NCBI RefSeq assembly: GCF_020880815.1
Contig: NZ_JAJITD010000005.1
Location: forward strand, 248,001 to 312,000
DNA length: 64,000 nucleotides
Origin: Paraburkholderia sejongensis
Lineage (GTDB): Bacteria > Pseudomonadota > Gammaproteobacteria > Burkholderiales > Burkholderiaceae
Direction: 5' to 3'
The notes under the pieces were generated by a model that saw only the letters and a list, made by a program, of their open reading frames with translations, made no database searches and was not told where the DNA came from. The position numbers and the translations under genes are program-made. Below, in pieces: positions 33,537 through 42,023 of this stretch. The number at the start of each line of letters is the position of its first letter. Position 1 is the first letter of the stretch.

Positions 33537-34767
33537 GCGGCGTGATCCGGTCGGTGTCGTGGTCGGTGGTCGGGTTCGGGTCGGCGCGGCCGGCGTCGCG
33601 GCGCTGTGCGTCGCCGGCGGCTGCGCCGCCCGCATGCCGGGCCTCATTGTCGAGCAACGCGGCCTTGCGCGGCAGCCCCCAGCGATAGCCGGCCAGCGCT
33701 CCGCCCTTTTGCACGACCCGGTGACACGGAATCGCCAGCGCGACCGGGTTGGTCGCGCAGGCGCTCGCGACCGCGCGGACCGCGCGCGGCGAACCGACCG
33801 CCTCGGCGATCTGCGAATAGCTGCGCGTTTCGCCGTACGGGATGCGTCGCAGCGCGTCCCACACGCGCTGTTTGAACGCGGTCGACGCGATGTCCAGCGG
33901 CAGTTCGAAGTCCTGCCGCGCGCCTTGCAGATATGCGTCGATTTGCGCGATGAACGGTGCGAGCCCGTTGGCGTCTTCGCGCAGCTCGGCATTCGCGAAC
34001 TCGCCGCGCAGTTCATCGACTAGCGGTGTGACGGCGTCGCCGAAACCGATCTTGCAGATGCCCTTATCGGTCGCCGCGACCAGTACGAAGCCGAGCGAAC
34101 CCGGCGCGCTCGCATAGCGCACCGTGAGCCCCGCGCCCTTGCGGCGATACGCGGACGGCGCCATGCCGAGTTCGGCCGGCGCGCTGTCGTACATCCGCGA
34201 CGGCGAGCCGAAGCCGGCATCGAGCGTCGCGCGGGTCACGTCGGCGCCCCCCTGCAACGCATCGCGCAACGCGGCGCCGCGCTGCGCGGCCTGATACTGC
34301 CGCGGCGATACGCCGACCACGCGCTTGAACAGCCGCTGCAAATGGAACGGGCTCACGTGCACCGCGTCGCTCAGTTGCGCGAGCGTCAAACGTTGCTGCG
34401 GATCGGCATCGAGCGCCGCGCACGCGCGATTGACGATGTCCAGCTCGCGCGGCAGGCCGCCCGGCTGGCAGCGCTTGCAATCGCGAAACCCCGCGGCGCG
34501 CGCGGCGGCGGCATCGGTGAAGAACGCGACGTTCTCGCGGCGCGGCTGGCGCGACGCGCACGACGGCCGGCAGAACACGCCGGTGGTCCTGACCGCATAG
34601 AAGAACGCGCCGTCGGCTTCGCGGTCGCGGCGCAGGACGGCGTCCCAGCGCTCGTCGTCGCTGTGCCAGTGGGCGATGCCGGAGTCGGCCGGGGTATAGG
34701 CGGCTTCGGCGGAGTCGGCGGAGTCGGCGGTACTTGCGGCGGAGGAATGACGGGTAGTGGCGTTCAT
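33523..34767 (-). CDS. ada: Ada: methylphosphotriester/O6-methylguanine repair protein and regulator
   Basis: 414 residues, three parts in order: N-terminal zinc methyl acceptor with four cysteines (VFCRPSC and DCKRC), AraC-type helix-turn-helix (VSPFHLQRLFKRVVGVSPRQ), and C-terminal O6-methylguanine methyltransferase with acceptor Cys in AIPCHRVV. Methylation of the N-terminal Cys turns it into an activator. A good Ada box lies upstream (34859-34873). The ATG at 34767 starts MNATTRHSS; the C-terminus is extended by about 40 Asp/Arg/Ala-rich residues compared with the family. Confidence 0.95.
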   Translation of the reverse strand: MNATTRHSSAASTADSADSAEAAYTPADSGIAHWHSDDERWDAVLRRDREADGAFFYAVRTTGVFCRPSCASRQPRRENVAFFTDAAAARAAGFRDCKRCQPGGLPRELDIVNRACAALDADPQQRLTLAQLSDAVHVSPFHLQRLFKRVVGVSPRQYQAAQRGAALRDALQGGADVTRATLDAGFGSPSRMYDSAPAELGMAPSAYRRKGAGLTVRYASAPGSLGFVLVAATDKGICKIGFGDAVTPLVDELRGEFANAELREDANGLAPFIAQIDAYLQGARQDFELPLDIASTAFKQRVWDALRRIPYGETRSYSQIAEAVGSPRAVRAVASACATNPVALAIPCHRVVQKGGALAGYRWGLPRKAALLDNEARHAGGAAAGDAQRRDAGRADPNPTTDHDTDRITPREHA

Positions 34768-34858
34768 GATGGTCCTATGTACCCCGAACGAGACAGCGGG
34801 GCTGGGCAATGTCGATGCTCATCAATGTAGGCCCGAAGGCGACACACTACGCCCCGTT

Positions 34859-34873
34859 TCTTGCGCTGTCATT
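34859..34873 (-). promoter_or_regulatory. Ada box upstream of ada
   Basis: On the minus strand the site reads AATGACAGCGCAAGA. E. coli's ada promoter has AAT, six bases, then GCAAGA; here the same AAT-N6-GCAAGA is found. A TACATT -10 candidate lies 29 bp downstream of the box toward ada, a geometry close to the E. coli promoter. Confidence 0.65.
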
Positions 34874-34942
34874 CGCGAAGAATTCGAGCCCGCTTGCCCC
34901 TACTTCGGGTGGGGTCAAAACCCGGCTGGATCGCAATCCGAA

Positions 34943-34974
34943 GCTCCTCCAAACGCCTACTGGGCGGGCGTTTT
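34943..34974 (+). other. Second CTCCTCC element followed by a hairpin
   Basis: GCTCCTCC at 34943-34950 is followed at once by AAACGCC pairing with GGCGTTT and then TTTT. It has the same order as the sRNA 100 bp on (anti-Shine-Dalgarno motif, hairpin, T tract) but I see no good promoter. Confidence 0.35.
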
Positions 34975-35026
34975 GCCTCAAACTGCGGCAATTGGGCCTG
35001 ATATCGGGTTTTCCCTTAAAAAGTTA

Positions 35027-35055
35027 TTGCGTCGCACCAAGCCGATGTGTATATT
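35027..35055 (+). promoter_or_regulatory. Promoter of the anti-SD small RNA
   Basis: TTGCGT and TATATT separated by exactly 17 bp; transcription would begin near 35062, just before the tandem TCTCCTCC motifs, and no reading frame follows. Confidence 0.7.
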
Positions 35056-35061
35056 AGGAAC

Positions 35062-35123
35062 TGTCTCCTCCATGTCTCCTCCTGATATGGATTCAGCCCG
35101 CTCCACTTGAGCGGGCTTTTTTT
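35062..35123 (+). ncRNA. Probable small RNA with two anti-Shine-Dalgarno octamers
   Basis: A compact unit of about 62 nt. It starts 7 bp after a good promoter, carries TCTCCTCC at 35064-35071 and again at 35075-35082 (separated by ATG), then a short linker and a perfect 8-bp terminator hairpin with seven T. The octamers are complementary to Shine-Dalgarno sequences and match the anti-SD end of 16S rRNA. I recall a Betaproteobacteria toxic small RNA family in Rfam with such motifs; membership here is a guess to be tested. It lies between ada and a VOC-family gene. Confidence 0.75.
35095..35123 (+). terminator. Intrinsic terminator of the small RNA
   Basis: AGCCCGCT (35095-35102) and AGCGGGCT (35110-35117) pair around a 7-base loop and run into seven T. 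Confidence 0.9.
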
Positions 35124-35232
35124 CGCCCGCGTTTTCCGCAGCCGCATCCCCGCCTCGCGCGACTTCTGCCCTTTCTCCTACACTTGGCTAATCATCGGTT
35201 CTCCGAAACAGCCAGACCAAAGGGCGTTCGCC

Positions 35233-35658
35233 ATGAAAATCCATATTCGCGAGATCGACCATGTGGTGATTCGCGCAACCGACGTCCAGGCGCTCGCGCG
35301 CTTTTACTGTGACGTGCTCGGCTGCAGCCTCGAAAAAGAGCAGCGCGAGCTGGGGCTCACGCAACTGCGTGCGGGACGTTCGTTGATCGATCTGCTGCAG
35401 GTCGGCGCGAAGATCGACCGGCCGGAAAACGGCGCGGCGGGCACCGGGCGCAACATGGACCACCTGTGTCTGCGGATCGACACGTTCGACATCGATGCGC
35501 TCAGCGCGCATCTGGCCGCGCATGGCGCGCGGATCGGCGAACACGGGGTGCGCTATGGCGCGGACGGCTTTGGGCCGTCGCTGTATCTGTTCGACCCGGA
35601 GGGCAACATGGTCGAGCTGAAGGGGCCGCCGGACGCGGCGCGACTTACGTCGCTGTGA
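35233..35658 (+). CDS. VOC-family (glyoxalase/dioxygenase fold) protein
   Basis: 141 residues, one vicinal-oxygen-chelate domain of two beta-alpha modules: IREIDHVVIRATDVQALARF at the N-terminus with the metal-ligand His, NMDHLCLRID with the second His, and LYLFDPEGNMVEL with the Glu ligand. Such proteins are metal-dependent isomerases, dioxygenases or resistance factors; the substrate is unknown. The ATG at 35233 is the family start. Confidence 0.9.
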   Translation: MKIHIREIDHVVIRATDVQALARFYCDVLGCSLEKEQRELGLTQLRAGRSLIDLLQVGAKIDRPENGAAGTGRNMDHLCLRIDTFDIDALSAHLAAHGARIGEHGVRYGADGFGPSLYLFDPEGNMVELKGPPDAARLTSL

Positions 35659-35744
35659 GTGAGGCTCGCGCCCAACTCGCACAACTAGGCGGCAAACCCG
35701 GCCCAAACCGTTTCAGATCTGAACCAGCGAGCCGCTCAGGCTCA

Positions 35745-36299
35745 TCAGGCGTGGGCGGGCGCCTTCAACACCGTCCAGTCGATCTTCACCGCATCGGCTT
35801 CGGCGCTGCCGAGCCATGCTTCGCCGTCCTGCACCGTGCATTGGAGCCGCATCGTGCGTTCGGCGAGCGAGCCGAGCGACGCGGCGACGTCTTCGCCGAG
35901 CGTCCACACGGTCACGTTGCGCATCCGTTCCACCTTGTTGCGCACGCCCTGCCACCAGATCTCCGACGCGCGGCCGCCATACGCGATCACGATCACGCGA
36001 TCGGCGCGCCCGCTCGCCTTCGCGATGCGCCGCTCATCGGGCTGACCAACTTCGATCCAGGTTTCGATCGCGCCGGTCAGGTCCTTCTGCCACAGGTCCG
36101 GTTCGTCGACGTCCGACAAACCTTTGCAAAACTCCAGACGTTCCTGCGCGAACAGCGCGAACGCGGCGACGCGGACCATCATCCGTTCGTCGGTTTCCGA
36201 GGGATGACGGGCGATCGTCAGCGAATGGTCGGCGTAATAGTGCCGGTCCATGTCCGCGATCTGCAGTTCCGCCTTGTAAATAGTCGATTTGAGAGCCAT
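35745..36299 (-). CDS. YaeQ-family protein
   Basis: 184 residues from the family start MALKSTIYKAELQIADMD; conserved YYADHSLTIARHPSETDERM and WIEVGQPDERRIAKASGRAD place it in YaeQ, a PD-(D/E)XK-like fold of unknown function once linked to transcription antitermination. An in-frame ATG at 36389 has a much better ribosome-binding site (GGGAGGT, 8-bp spacing) and would add 30 basic residues (MYSKHKKRQR and so on). The ATG at 36299 has none, so the longer form may be the real product. Confidence 0.88.
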   Translation of the reverse strand: MALKSTIYKAELQIADMDRHYYADHSLTIARHPSETDERMMVRVAAFALFAQERLEFCKGLSDVDEPDLWQKDLTGAIETWIEVGQPDERRIAKASGRADRVIVIAYGGRASEIWWQGVRNKVERMRNVTVWTLGEDVAASLGSLAERTMRLQCTVQDGEAWLGSAEADAVKIDWTVLKAPAHA

Positions 36300-36441
36300 G
36301 CCGTTACTGAACCAGGCGCTCGCTCCAGCGGAGCGCAGCGAAAAAGAATCGTCGACGGCGCGTTGCCGTTTCTTGTGTTTGCTATACATCGCACGTACCT
36401 CCCGCGCCGTCAGCCGGTGCCTATGACGAAGGAGCGAGCAT

Positions 36442-37419
36442 TTATCGGGCCATCGCCGCTTCCAGCGGCGCGCCGTAAACCTCGCGAGCCGCATCCCGCA
36501 GCGCGTCCAGCACCACTGCGGCGGCCGGCGACAGCAGATGCGACTGGCGCGTGATGATACCGAAAGTGTCCATCCTGCACGGCAAATCGATCGGTACGCG
36601 TTTGAGCACGCCGTACTGTTGGTATTGACGCGCCACTTCGTCGGGCAGAACCGCCAACATGTCGCTTTGCAGCAGCAGGCTCGAAATCGCGAGGAAGTTG
36701 TTGGTATTGACGACGTTCTGCGGCGGATTCAGGCCAATCTGCGAAAACATCAGATCGAAGCGGTGGCGCAGCACGCTGCCCGGCGGGTGCAATACCCAAC
36801 TCGCGTTGACGATCCCGCGCAGCGTCAAACCTGTTTCATTTTCGAGCGGATGGCCGGGGCGTGCGACCACGCACAGCGGCTCGTCGGCGAGCGGCTCGTA
36901 GCGTACGTCGACCTTGAACTGGTTCTGCCGTTCGAGCACGCGGCCGATCATGATGTCCAGCTCGCCTTCGGCGAGGCGCGGCAGCATGACGTCGGAAGTC
37001 TCGACCTCGGCCCAGATCTGCAATTGCGGATAGCGCTCCTTCACGCTGGCGATCGCGTGCGGCACCATCGTCGCGGCGGCCGCCGCGATCACGCCGATCC
37101 GCACCTGGCCGGCAAGCCCCGAGCGCAATGCGGAGATTTCGTCGTGCGCCTGGCTCAGGTTCGACAGCACCATCCGCGCGTGGCGGATCATCACCTCGCC
37201 GTACAGCGTCGCGTGCATGCCGTGCGGCGTGCGGTCGAACAGGCTCACCCCGAGCATGTCCTCCAGTTCCTTCAGCAGCCGCGACGCGGCCGGCTGCGTC
37301 ATGCCGAGCACGTCGGCGGCGCGGCGCACGTTGCCCTCCTCCTCCATCGCTGCGAGCAGCAGCAACTGGCGCGTTTTCAGCCGGGCGCGCACGAACCAGT
37401 TCGAATAACTTCGCGTCAT
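36442..37419 (-). CDS. LysR-family regulator of the adjoining sugar operon (GbpR-like)
   Basis: 325 residues. N-terminal winged helix (KTRQLLLLAAMEEEGNVRRA, then MTQPAASRLLKELEDMLG), and a LysR effector domain of two Rossmann-like halves. It matches the GbpR/galactose-binding-protein-regulator group, members of which control sugar-binding-protein operons. It is divergent from an aldehyde dehydrogenase and ABC importer genes, and the 205-bp gap (37420-37624) should hold its binding sites; a TTGACT at 37553 could be the operon's -35. Confidence 0.9.
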   Translation of the reverse strand: MTRSYSNWFVRARLKTRQLLLLAAMEEEGNVRRAADVLGMTQPAASRLLKELEDMLGVSLFDRTPHGMHATLYGEVMIRHARMVLSNLSQAHDEISALRSGLAGQVRIGVIAAAAATMVPHAIASVKERYPQLQIWAEVETSDVMLPRLAEGELDIMIGRVLERQNQFKVDVRYEPLADEPLCVVARPGHPLENETGLTLRGIVNASWVLHPPGSVLRHRFDLMFSQIGLNPPQNVVNTNNFLAISSLLLQSDMLAVLPDEVARQYQQYGVLKRVPIDLPCRMDTFGIITRQSHLLSPAAAVVLDALRDAAREVYGAPLEAAMAR

Positions 37420-37624
37420 CGCGGGGTCTCCATGTTTTTTGGCGAGCGCTTTTCATGCGCTGCTTGGTGGCCCCCATGATGCCATACCGAAACTGATATC
37501 GGGGAGGCCGAAAAAGGGATTGGAAAGTTATTAGGACCGCCAATACCATTCGTTGACTTTGTGAGTTTCGATGAGATTTCTGCCGCGGCGCCGGTAAGGC
37601 GCTGTCCGTGCGCCCTTTCCGCCG

Positions 37625-39073
37625 ATGAACCGCGATCCGCTCGTCCCTCTCGTTACCAGCCCGTTTCGCCATTACATCAATGGCGGATGGGAGACCGGCG
37701 CGACCGCGGGCGTGTCGCTCAATCCATCGGATCTCGACGAGCCGGTCGGCGAATACGTGCGTGCCGATGTGCGCCAGACCGATAGCGCGATCGAGGCCGC
37801 GCACGCGGCGTTTCGCGACTGGTCGCTGGCGTCGGCGCAGCGCCGCGCCGACGCGCTCGATGCGATCGGCAGCGAAATGCTCGCGCGCCGCGACGAGCTG
37901 GCTCGGCTGCTCGCACGCGAAGTCGGCAAGGTATTGCCCGAGGCGCTCGCGGAAGCGACCCGCGCGGGACAACTGTTCAAGCTGTTCGCGGCCGAAGCAT
38001 TGCGCGCTTTCGCGGAGCCGCTCGCGTCGGCGCGGGCCGGCGTCGAAATCGACGTGACCCGCGATCCACTCGGCGTGGTCGGCATCATCGCGCCGTGGAG
38101 CGCGCCGCTCGCGAGCGCCGCCGCGAAGATCGGCGCCGCGCTCGCGCACGGCAACTGCGTGGTCTACAAGCCGGCGGAATCGGCGCCGGCCTGCGCGGCC
38201 GCGCTGGCGTCGATCATCAGCCGCGCGGGACTGCCGGCCGGCGTGTTCAACCTTGTGATGGGCAGCGGCCGCAAGGTCGGCGCGCGCATCGTCGCGCATC
38301 CGCTGGTGGCCGCGGTCAGCTTCAGCGGCTCGAGCGAGATCGGCACGCGTGTGCTGCAAACCGCCGCCGCGCGCCAGGCGCGCGTGCAGCTGGAGATGGG
38401 CGGCAAGAACCCGTTCGTCGTGCTGGCCGATGCCGATCTCGACCGCGCGGTCGATGCCGCGCTCACCGGCGCGTACAGCGCGGCCGGCCAGCGCTGCACG
38501 GCGGCCGCGCGATTGATCGTCGAGCGCGCGGTGTTCGCGCCGTTCGTCGACGCGTTGCGCTCGAAGCTCGCGAAACTCACCGTCGATCACGCGCTGAAGC
38601 ACGGCGCCGATCTCGGTCCGGTCGCAAACGCCGCGCAGCTCGAACGCAATCTCGACTACGTGCGCATCGGCGAGCAGGAAGGCGCGCAATTGCTGTGCGG
38701 CGGGCGGCAGCTCGAGCGCGCGACGCGCGGCTACTTTTTCGAGCCGGCGCTGTTCGTCGGCGAGCCCGATCAGCGGATCGCGCGTGAAGAAACCTTCGGG
38801 CCGCTCGCGGTCGTGCTGCGCGCGCACGACTACGAGCACGCGCTGCATCTGGCGAACGACAGCACCTACGGACTGTGCGCCGGGATCTGCACGCGCTCGC
38901 TCGAACGCGCGCGGCATTTCCGCCGGCATGTGCAAAGCGGCCTCGTGACGATCAACCTGCCGACCACGGCCGTCGAGCACCACGGTCCCGGCGGCGGGCG
39001 CAAGGCGTCGGCCTACGGCGCCAGCGATGCCGCGTTCTGGACCGCCGTGAAAACGGCCTACGTGGCGGGCTGA
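37625..39073 (+). CDS. Aldehyde dehydrogenase, probable alpha-ketoglutarate semialdehyde type
   Basis: 482 residues of NAD(P)+-dependent aldehyde dehydrogenase fold. Catalytic Cys291 (AGQRCTAAARL), general-base Glu257 (LEMGGKNP), FSGSSEIGTR and REETFGPLAVV are present. The oxyanion-hole Asn of the usual PWNFP motif is replaced: here it is APWSAPL, with Ser159 at the Asn place (spacing to Glu257 and Cys291 confirms the alignment). With an arabinose-type importer next door, oxidation of 2-oxoglutarate semialdehyde from the non-phosphorylative pentose pathway is the likely role. The substitution makes activity uncertain. Confidence 0.85.
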   Translation: MNRDPLVPLVTSPFRHYINGGWETGATAGVSLNPSDLDEPVGEYVRADVRQTDSAIEAAHAAFRDWSLASAQRRADALDAIGSEMLARRDELARLLAREVGKVLPEALAEATRAGQLFKLFAAEALRAFAEPLASARAGVEIDVTRDPLGVVGIIAPWSAPLASAAAKIGAALAHGNCVVYKPAESAPACAAALASIISRAGLPAGVFNLVMGSGRKVGARIVAHPLVAAVSFSGSSEIGTRVLQTAAARQARVQLEMGGKNPFVVLADADLDRAVDAALTGAYSAAGQRCTAAARLIVERAVFAPFVDALRSKLAKLTVDHALKHGADLGPVANAAQLERNLDYVRIGEQEGAQLLCGGRQLERATRGYFFEPALFVGEPDQRIAREETFGPLAVVLRAHDYEHALHLANDSTYGLCAGICTRSLERARHFRRHVQSGLVTINLPTTAVEHHGPGGGRKASAYGASDAAFWTAVKTAYVAG

Positions 39074-39091
39074 GCGCAATGAGTCTGGCGG

Positions 39092-39119
39092 CCGTGCGCG
39101 GGCGCGGCCGCACGGTTTT
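39092..39119 (+). terminator. Hairpin with T tract after the dehydrogenase gene
   Basis: CCGTGCG and CGCACGG pair around a 10-base GC-rich loop, then TTTT. May partly separate the dehydrogenase from the importer transcript. Confidence 0.5.
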
Positions 39120-39277
39120 ACCCGGCTTTCACCGCATGTTGCGTGCGTGGCGTGGCGCGCGTTCGACATGGATGTGCGCAATTTCGCGCAAGCGGTCACA
39201 TGCAGATGACCGCGCGCGCGGACCCCTGCTGCAACTACACGACACCAATGCAGCTTTTCAACCTTAGGAGACACCCG

Positions 39278-40282
39278 ATGACCAGCAAGCTTCGCCGTTT
39301 GACCCTGACCGCGATCGCGGCCGCCGCCCTCGCCGCGCCGTTCGCCGCGCAACTGTCCGCGCACGCGGACGAGCCGCTGAAAATCGGCTTCCTCGTGAAG
39401 ATGCCGGAGCAGGCATGGTTCATCAACGAACAGAAAGCCGCGACCGCGCTCGGCCAGAAGGGCGGCTTCTCGGTGGTGAACATCGGCACGCCGGACGGCG
39501 AAAAAGTGCTGGCCGCGATCGACAACCTCGGCGCGCAAGGCGCGCAGGGCTTCGTGATCTGCGCACCCGACGTGCGTCTCGGACCGGCGATTCAGGCGCG
39601 CGCGAAGCGCTACAACATGAAGTTCGTGACCGTCGACGATCAACTGGTCGATTCGAGCGGCAAGCCGCTCGCGAACGTGCCGCACCTGGGGATGTCCGCG
39701 TTCAAGATCGGCAATCAGGTTGGCACCGCGATCAGCGACGAAATGAAACGCCGCGGCTGGAAGCCTGAAGAAGTCGGCGCGCTCCGCATCACCGACTACG
39801 AACTGCCGACCGCCAAGCTGCGCACCGACGGCGCGACGCAATCGCTGCTGGCCGGCGGCTTCAAGAAAGAAAACATCTTCGACGCGCCGCAGAAGACCAC
39901 CGACGACGAAGGCGGCTTCAACGCGGTATCGCCGGTGCTCGCGCAGCATCCGAACATCAAGAAGTGGGTGATCTTCGCGCTGAACGAGGAAAGCGTGCTG
40001 GGCGGCGTGCGCGCGACCGAGCAACTGCACATCCCGTCGGCCGACGTGATCGGCGTCGGCATCAACGGCGCGGGCGAAGCGTTCGCCGAGTTCCAGAAGA
40101 AGGAGCCGACCGGCTTCTACGGCACGATCGCGGTGAGCTCGACGAACCACGGCAAGGAAAGCACCGAGAACCTGGTCCAGTGGATCAAGGGCGGCAAGCA
40201 GCCGCCGGCCGACACGCAAACCACCGGCAAGCTGATGGTGCGCAGCAACTGGCAGGACGTGCGCAAGGAACTGGGCATTTAA
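39278..40282 (+). CDS. araF: L-arabinose-type periplasmic sugar-binding protein (AraF-like)
   Basis: 334 residues. Signal peptide (LTLTAIAAAALAAPFAAQ, cleavage around SAHA/DE) and the type I periplasmic binding fold: KIGFLVKMPEQAWFINEQKA, KYVTVDDQ-like FVTVDDQLVDS, and the arabinose-binding-specific segments GVRATEQL and VGINGAGEAFAEF. It captures sugar, most likely L-arabinose, in the periplasm for the importer encoded downstream. TTAGGAG precedes the ATG by 8 bp. A strong stem-loop follows the gene. Confidence 0.9.
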   Translation: MTSKLRRLTLTAIAAAALAAPFAAQLSAHADEPLKIGFLVKMPEQAWFINEQKAATALGQKGGFSVVNIGTPDGEKVLAAIDNLGAQGAQGFVICAPDVRLGPAIQARAKRYNMKFVTVDDQLVDSSGKPLANVPHLGMSAFKIGNQVGTAISDEMKRRGWKPEEVGALRITDYELPTAKLRTDGATQSLLAGGFKKENIFDAPQKTTDDEGGFNAVSPVLAQHPNIKKWVIFALNEESVLGGVRATEQLHIPSADVIGVGINGAGEAFAEFQKKEPTGFYGTIAVSSTNHGKESTENLVQWIKGGKQPPADTQTTGKLMVRSNWQDVRKELGI

Positions 40283-40291
40283 GCGCGGTTC

Positions 40292-40320
40292 GCGCGGCGG
40301 CGCCCGATTGGCCGCCGCGC
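40292..40320 (+). other. Intercistronic stem-loop between araF and araG
   Basis: GCGCGGCGGC and GCCGCCGCGC form a perfect 10-bp stem around a 9-base loop, with no T tract. Such structures after binding-protein genes commonly stabilise the upstream mRNA, giving more binding protein than permease. Confidence 0.5.
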
Positions 40321-40411
40321 ATGCAGCAAGCGGTAAAGCAGCAAGCGGCGGCCCGCCGCGCGCCTTCACGCGCGCGGGTCCGCCCACGTTCCACCCGTTC
40401 GAGGTTTTTCG

Positions 40412-41959
40412 ATGACGTCCATATTCACCGGCGGCGACACGGCGCTTGCGCCCTCGCCCGCCATGCCCGCGTCCGACGCCCCCTATCTCCAGCTCGACGG
40501 CATCACCGTGCGCTTTCCGGGCGTGCTCGCGCTCGACCAGGTCTCGCTCGAAGTGCGGCGCGGCGAAGTGCACGGCCTGATGGGCGAAAACGGCGCCGGC
40601 AAATCGACGCTGCTCAAGGTGCTGTCCGGCGTCAATCATCCGGTCGCCGGCACGCTGTCGCTCGACGGCGTCGACCAGCAGTTCGCGACCACCAAGGCGG
40701 CGATCGCCGCCGGCATCGCGATCATCTATCAGGAACTGCATCTGGTGCCGGAATTGACGGTCGCAGAAAACCTGATGCTCGGCGCGCTGCCGAATCGTTT
40801 CGGGGTACTGGACGAAAAAGCGCTGGTCGCGCACGCGCTGCGCGAACTCGAACGGCTCGGCGAAAAAATCGATCCGTCGCAGCAGGTCAAGCACCTGTCG
40901 ATCGGTCAGCGCCAGATGATCGAAATCGGCAAGGCGCTGATGCGCGACGCGCGCGTGATCGCGTTCGACGAGCCGACCAGCTCGCTATCGTCGCGCGAGA
41001 CGACGCAACTGTTCCGGATCATCCGCGCACTGCGGGCCGAGGGCCGCGCGATCATCTACGTCACGCACCGGATGGAAGAAGTGTACGAACTGTGCGATCG
41101 CGTGACCGTGTTCCGCGACGGCCGCCGTATCGATACGTTCGAAGCCGGCGCGGAGCTCGACCGCGATCGGCTGATCAGCTGCATGGTCGGCCGCTCGATC
41201 AGCGACGTGTACGGCTATCGCACTCGCGAACTGGGCGACGTGCAGTTGCAGGTGAACGGTCTGCTCGGCCCGGGGCTGCGTGAACCGGCCTCGTTTGCCG
41301 CGCGCAAGGGCGAGATCGTCGGCTTCTTCGGGCTGGTCGGCGCGGGCCGCTCGGAACTGATGAAGCTGATCTACGGTGCGGTCAAGCCGGCCGCCGGCGA
41401 AGTCGTGCTCAAGGGCAAGCGCGTGCGCTTCGCGACTCCGCGCGACGCGGTGCGCGCCGGCGTCGCGCTGTGCCCGGAGGATCGCAAGCAGGAAGGCATC
41501 GTGTCGATCGCGTCGGTGTCGGACAACCTGAACATCAGCTGCCGGCGCCACTTCAGCCGCTTTCACGTGCTCGACGGCCGCAAGGAAGCGCAGACCACGC
41601 GCGAGTTCATCGCCAAGCTCGCGATCAAAACCCGCAACGGCGATACGCCGATCGGCACCCTGTCCGGCGGCAACCAGCAGAAGGTGATCCTGTCGCGCTG
41701 GCTCGCCGAAAACATCGACGTCTTTCTGATGGACGAGCCCACGCGCGGCATCGACGTCGGTGCGCGCAGTGAGATTTACGGCCTGCTGTACGGGCTCGCC
41801 GAAGCGGGCCGCACGGTCATCGTCGTGTCGAGCGATCTGGCCGAGGTGATCGGCGTTGCCGATCGCGTGATCGTGATGAAGGAAGGCGTGATCGTCGGCG
41901 ATCTGCCGAAGGCGCAGGCCACCCCCGACGCACTGATCAAACTCGCCTTGCCGCGCTGA
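40412..41959 (+). CDS. araG: Sugar ABC importer ATPase (AraG-like)
   Basis: 515 residues with two ATPase domains in tandem, as in CUT2 importers. First domain: Walker [18 protein letters not shown] and signature [15 protein letters not shown] with Walker B DEPTSSLS. Second domain: degenerate Walker A ([16 protein letters not shown]), signature [15 protein letters not shown] and [16 protein letters not shown]. Energises import by the AraH permease. Confidence 0.93.
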   Translation: MTSIFTGGDTALAPSPAMPASDAPYLQLDGITVRFPGVLALDQVSLEVRRGEVHGLMGENGAGKSTLLKVLSGVNHPVAGTLSLDGVDQQFATTKAAIAAGIAIIYQELHLVPELTVAENLMLGALPNRFGVLDEKALVAHALRELERLGEKIDPSQQVKHLSIGQRQMIEIGKALMRDARVIAFDEPTSSLSSRETTQLFRIIRALRAEGRAIIYVTHRMEEVYELCDRVTVFRDGRRIDTFEAGAELDRDRLISCMVGRSISDVYGYRTRELGDVQLQVNGLLGPGLREPASFAARKGEIVGFFGLVGAGRSELMKLIYGAVKPAAGEVVLKGKRVRFATPRDAVRAGVALCPEDRKQEGIVSIASVSDNLNISCRRHFSRFHVLDGRKEAQTTREFIAKLAIKTRNGDTPIGTLSGGNQQKVILSRWLAENIDVFLMDEPTRGIDVGARSEIYGLLYGLAEAGRTVIVVSSDLAEVIGVADRVIVMKEGVIVGDLPKAQATPDALIKLALPR

Positions 41960-42023
41960 GCGTACTGAGCGCCACCGTTATAGCAACATCGCACTGCCAA
42001 CGGCATTGAATGGAACCGACACC

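Noticed and set aside
36836..40894. A continuous minus-strand open frame of over 1300 codons
   Set aside because: It runs antisense to the aldehyde dehydrogenase and araF genes and its translation is Arg/Ala/His/Asp rich without domains, as expected of a mirror of GC-rich codons.
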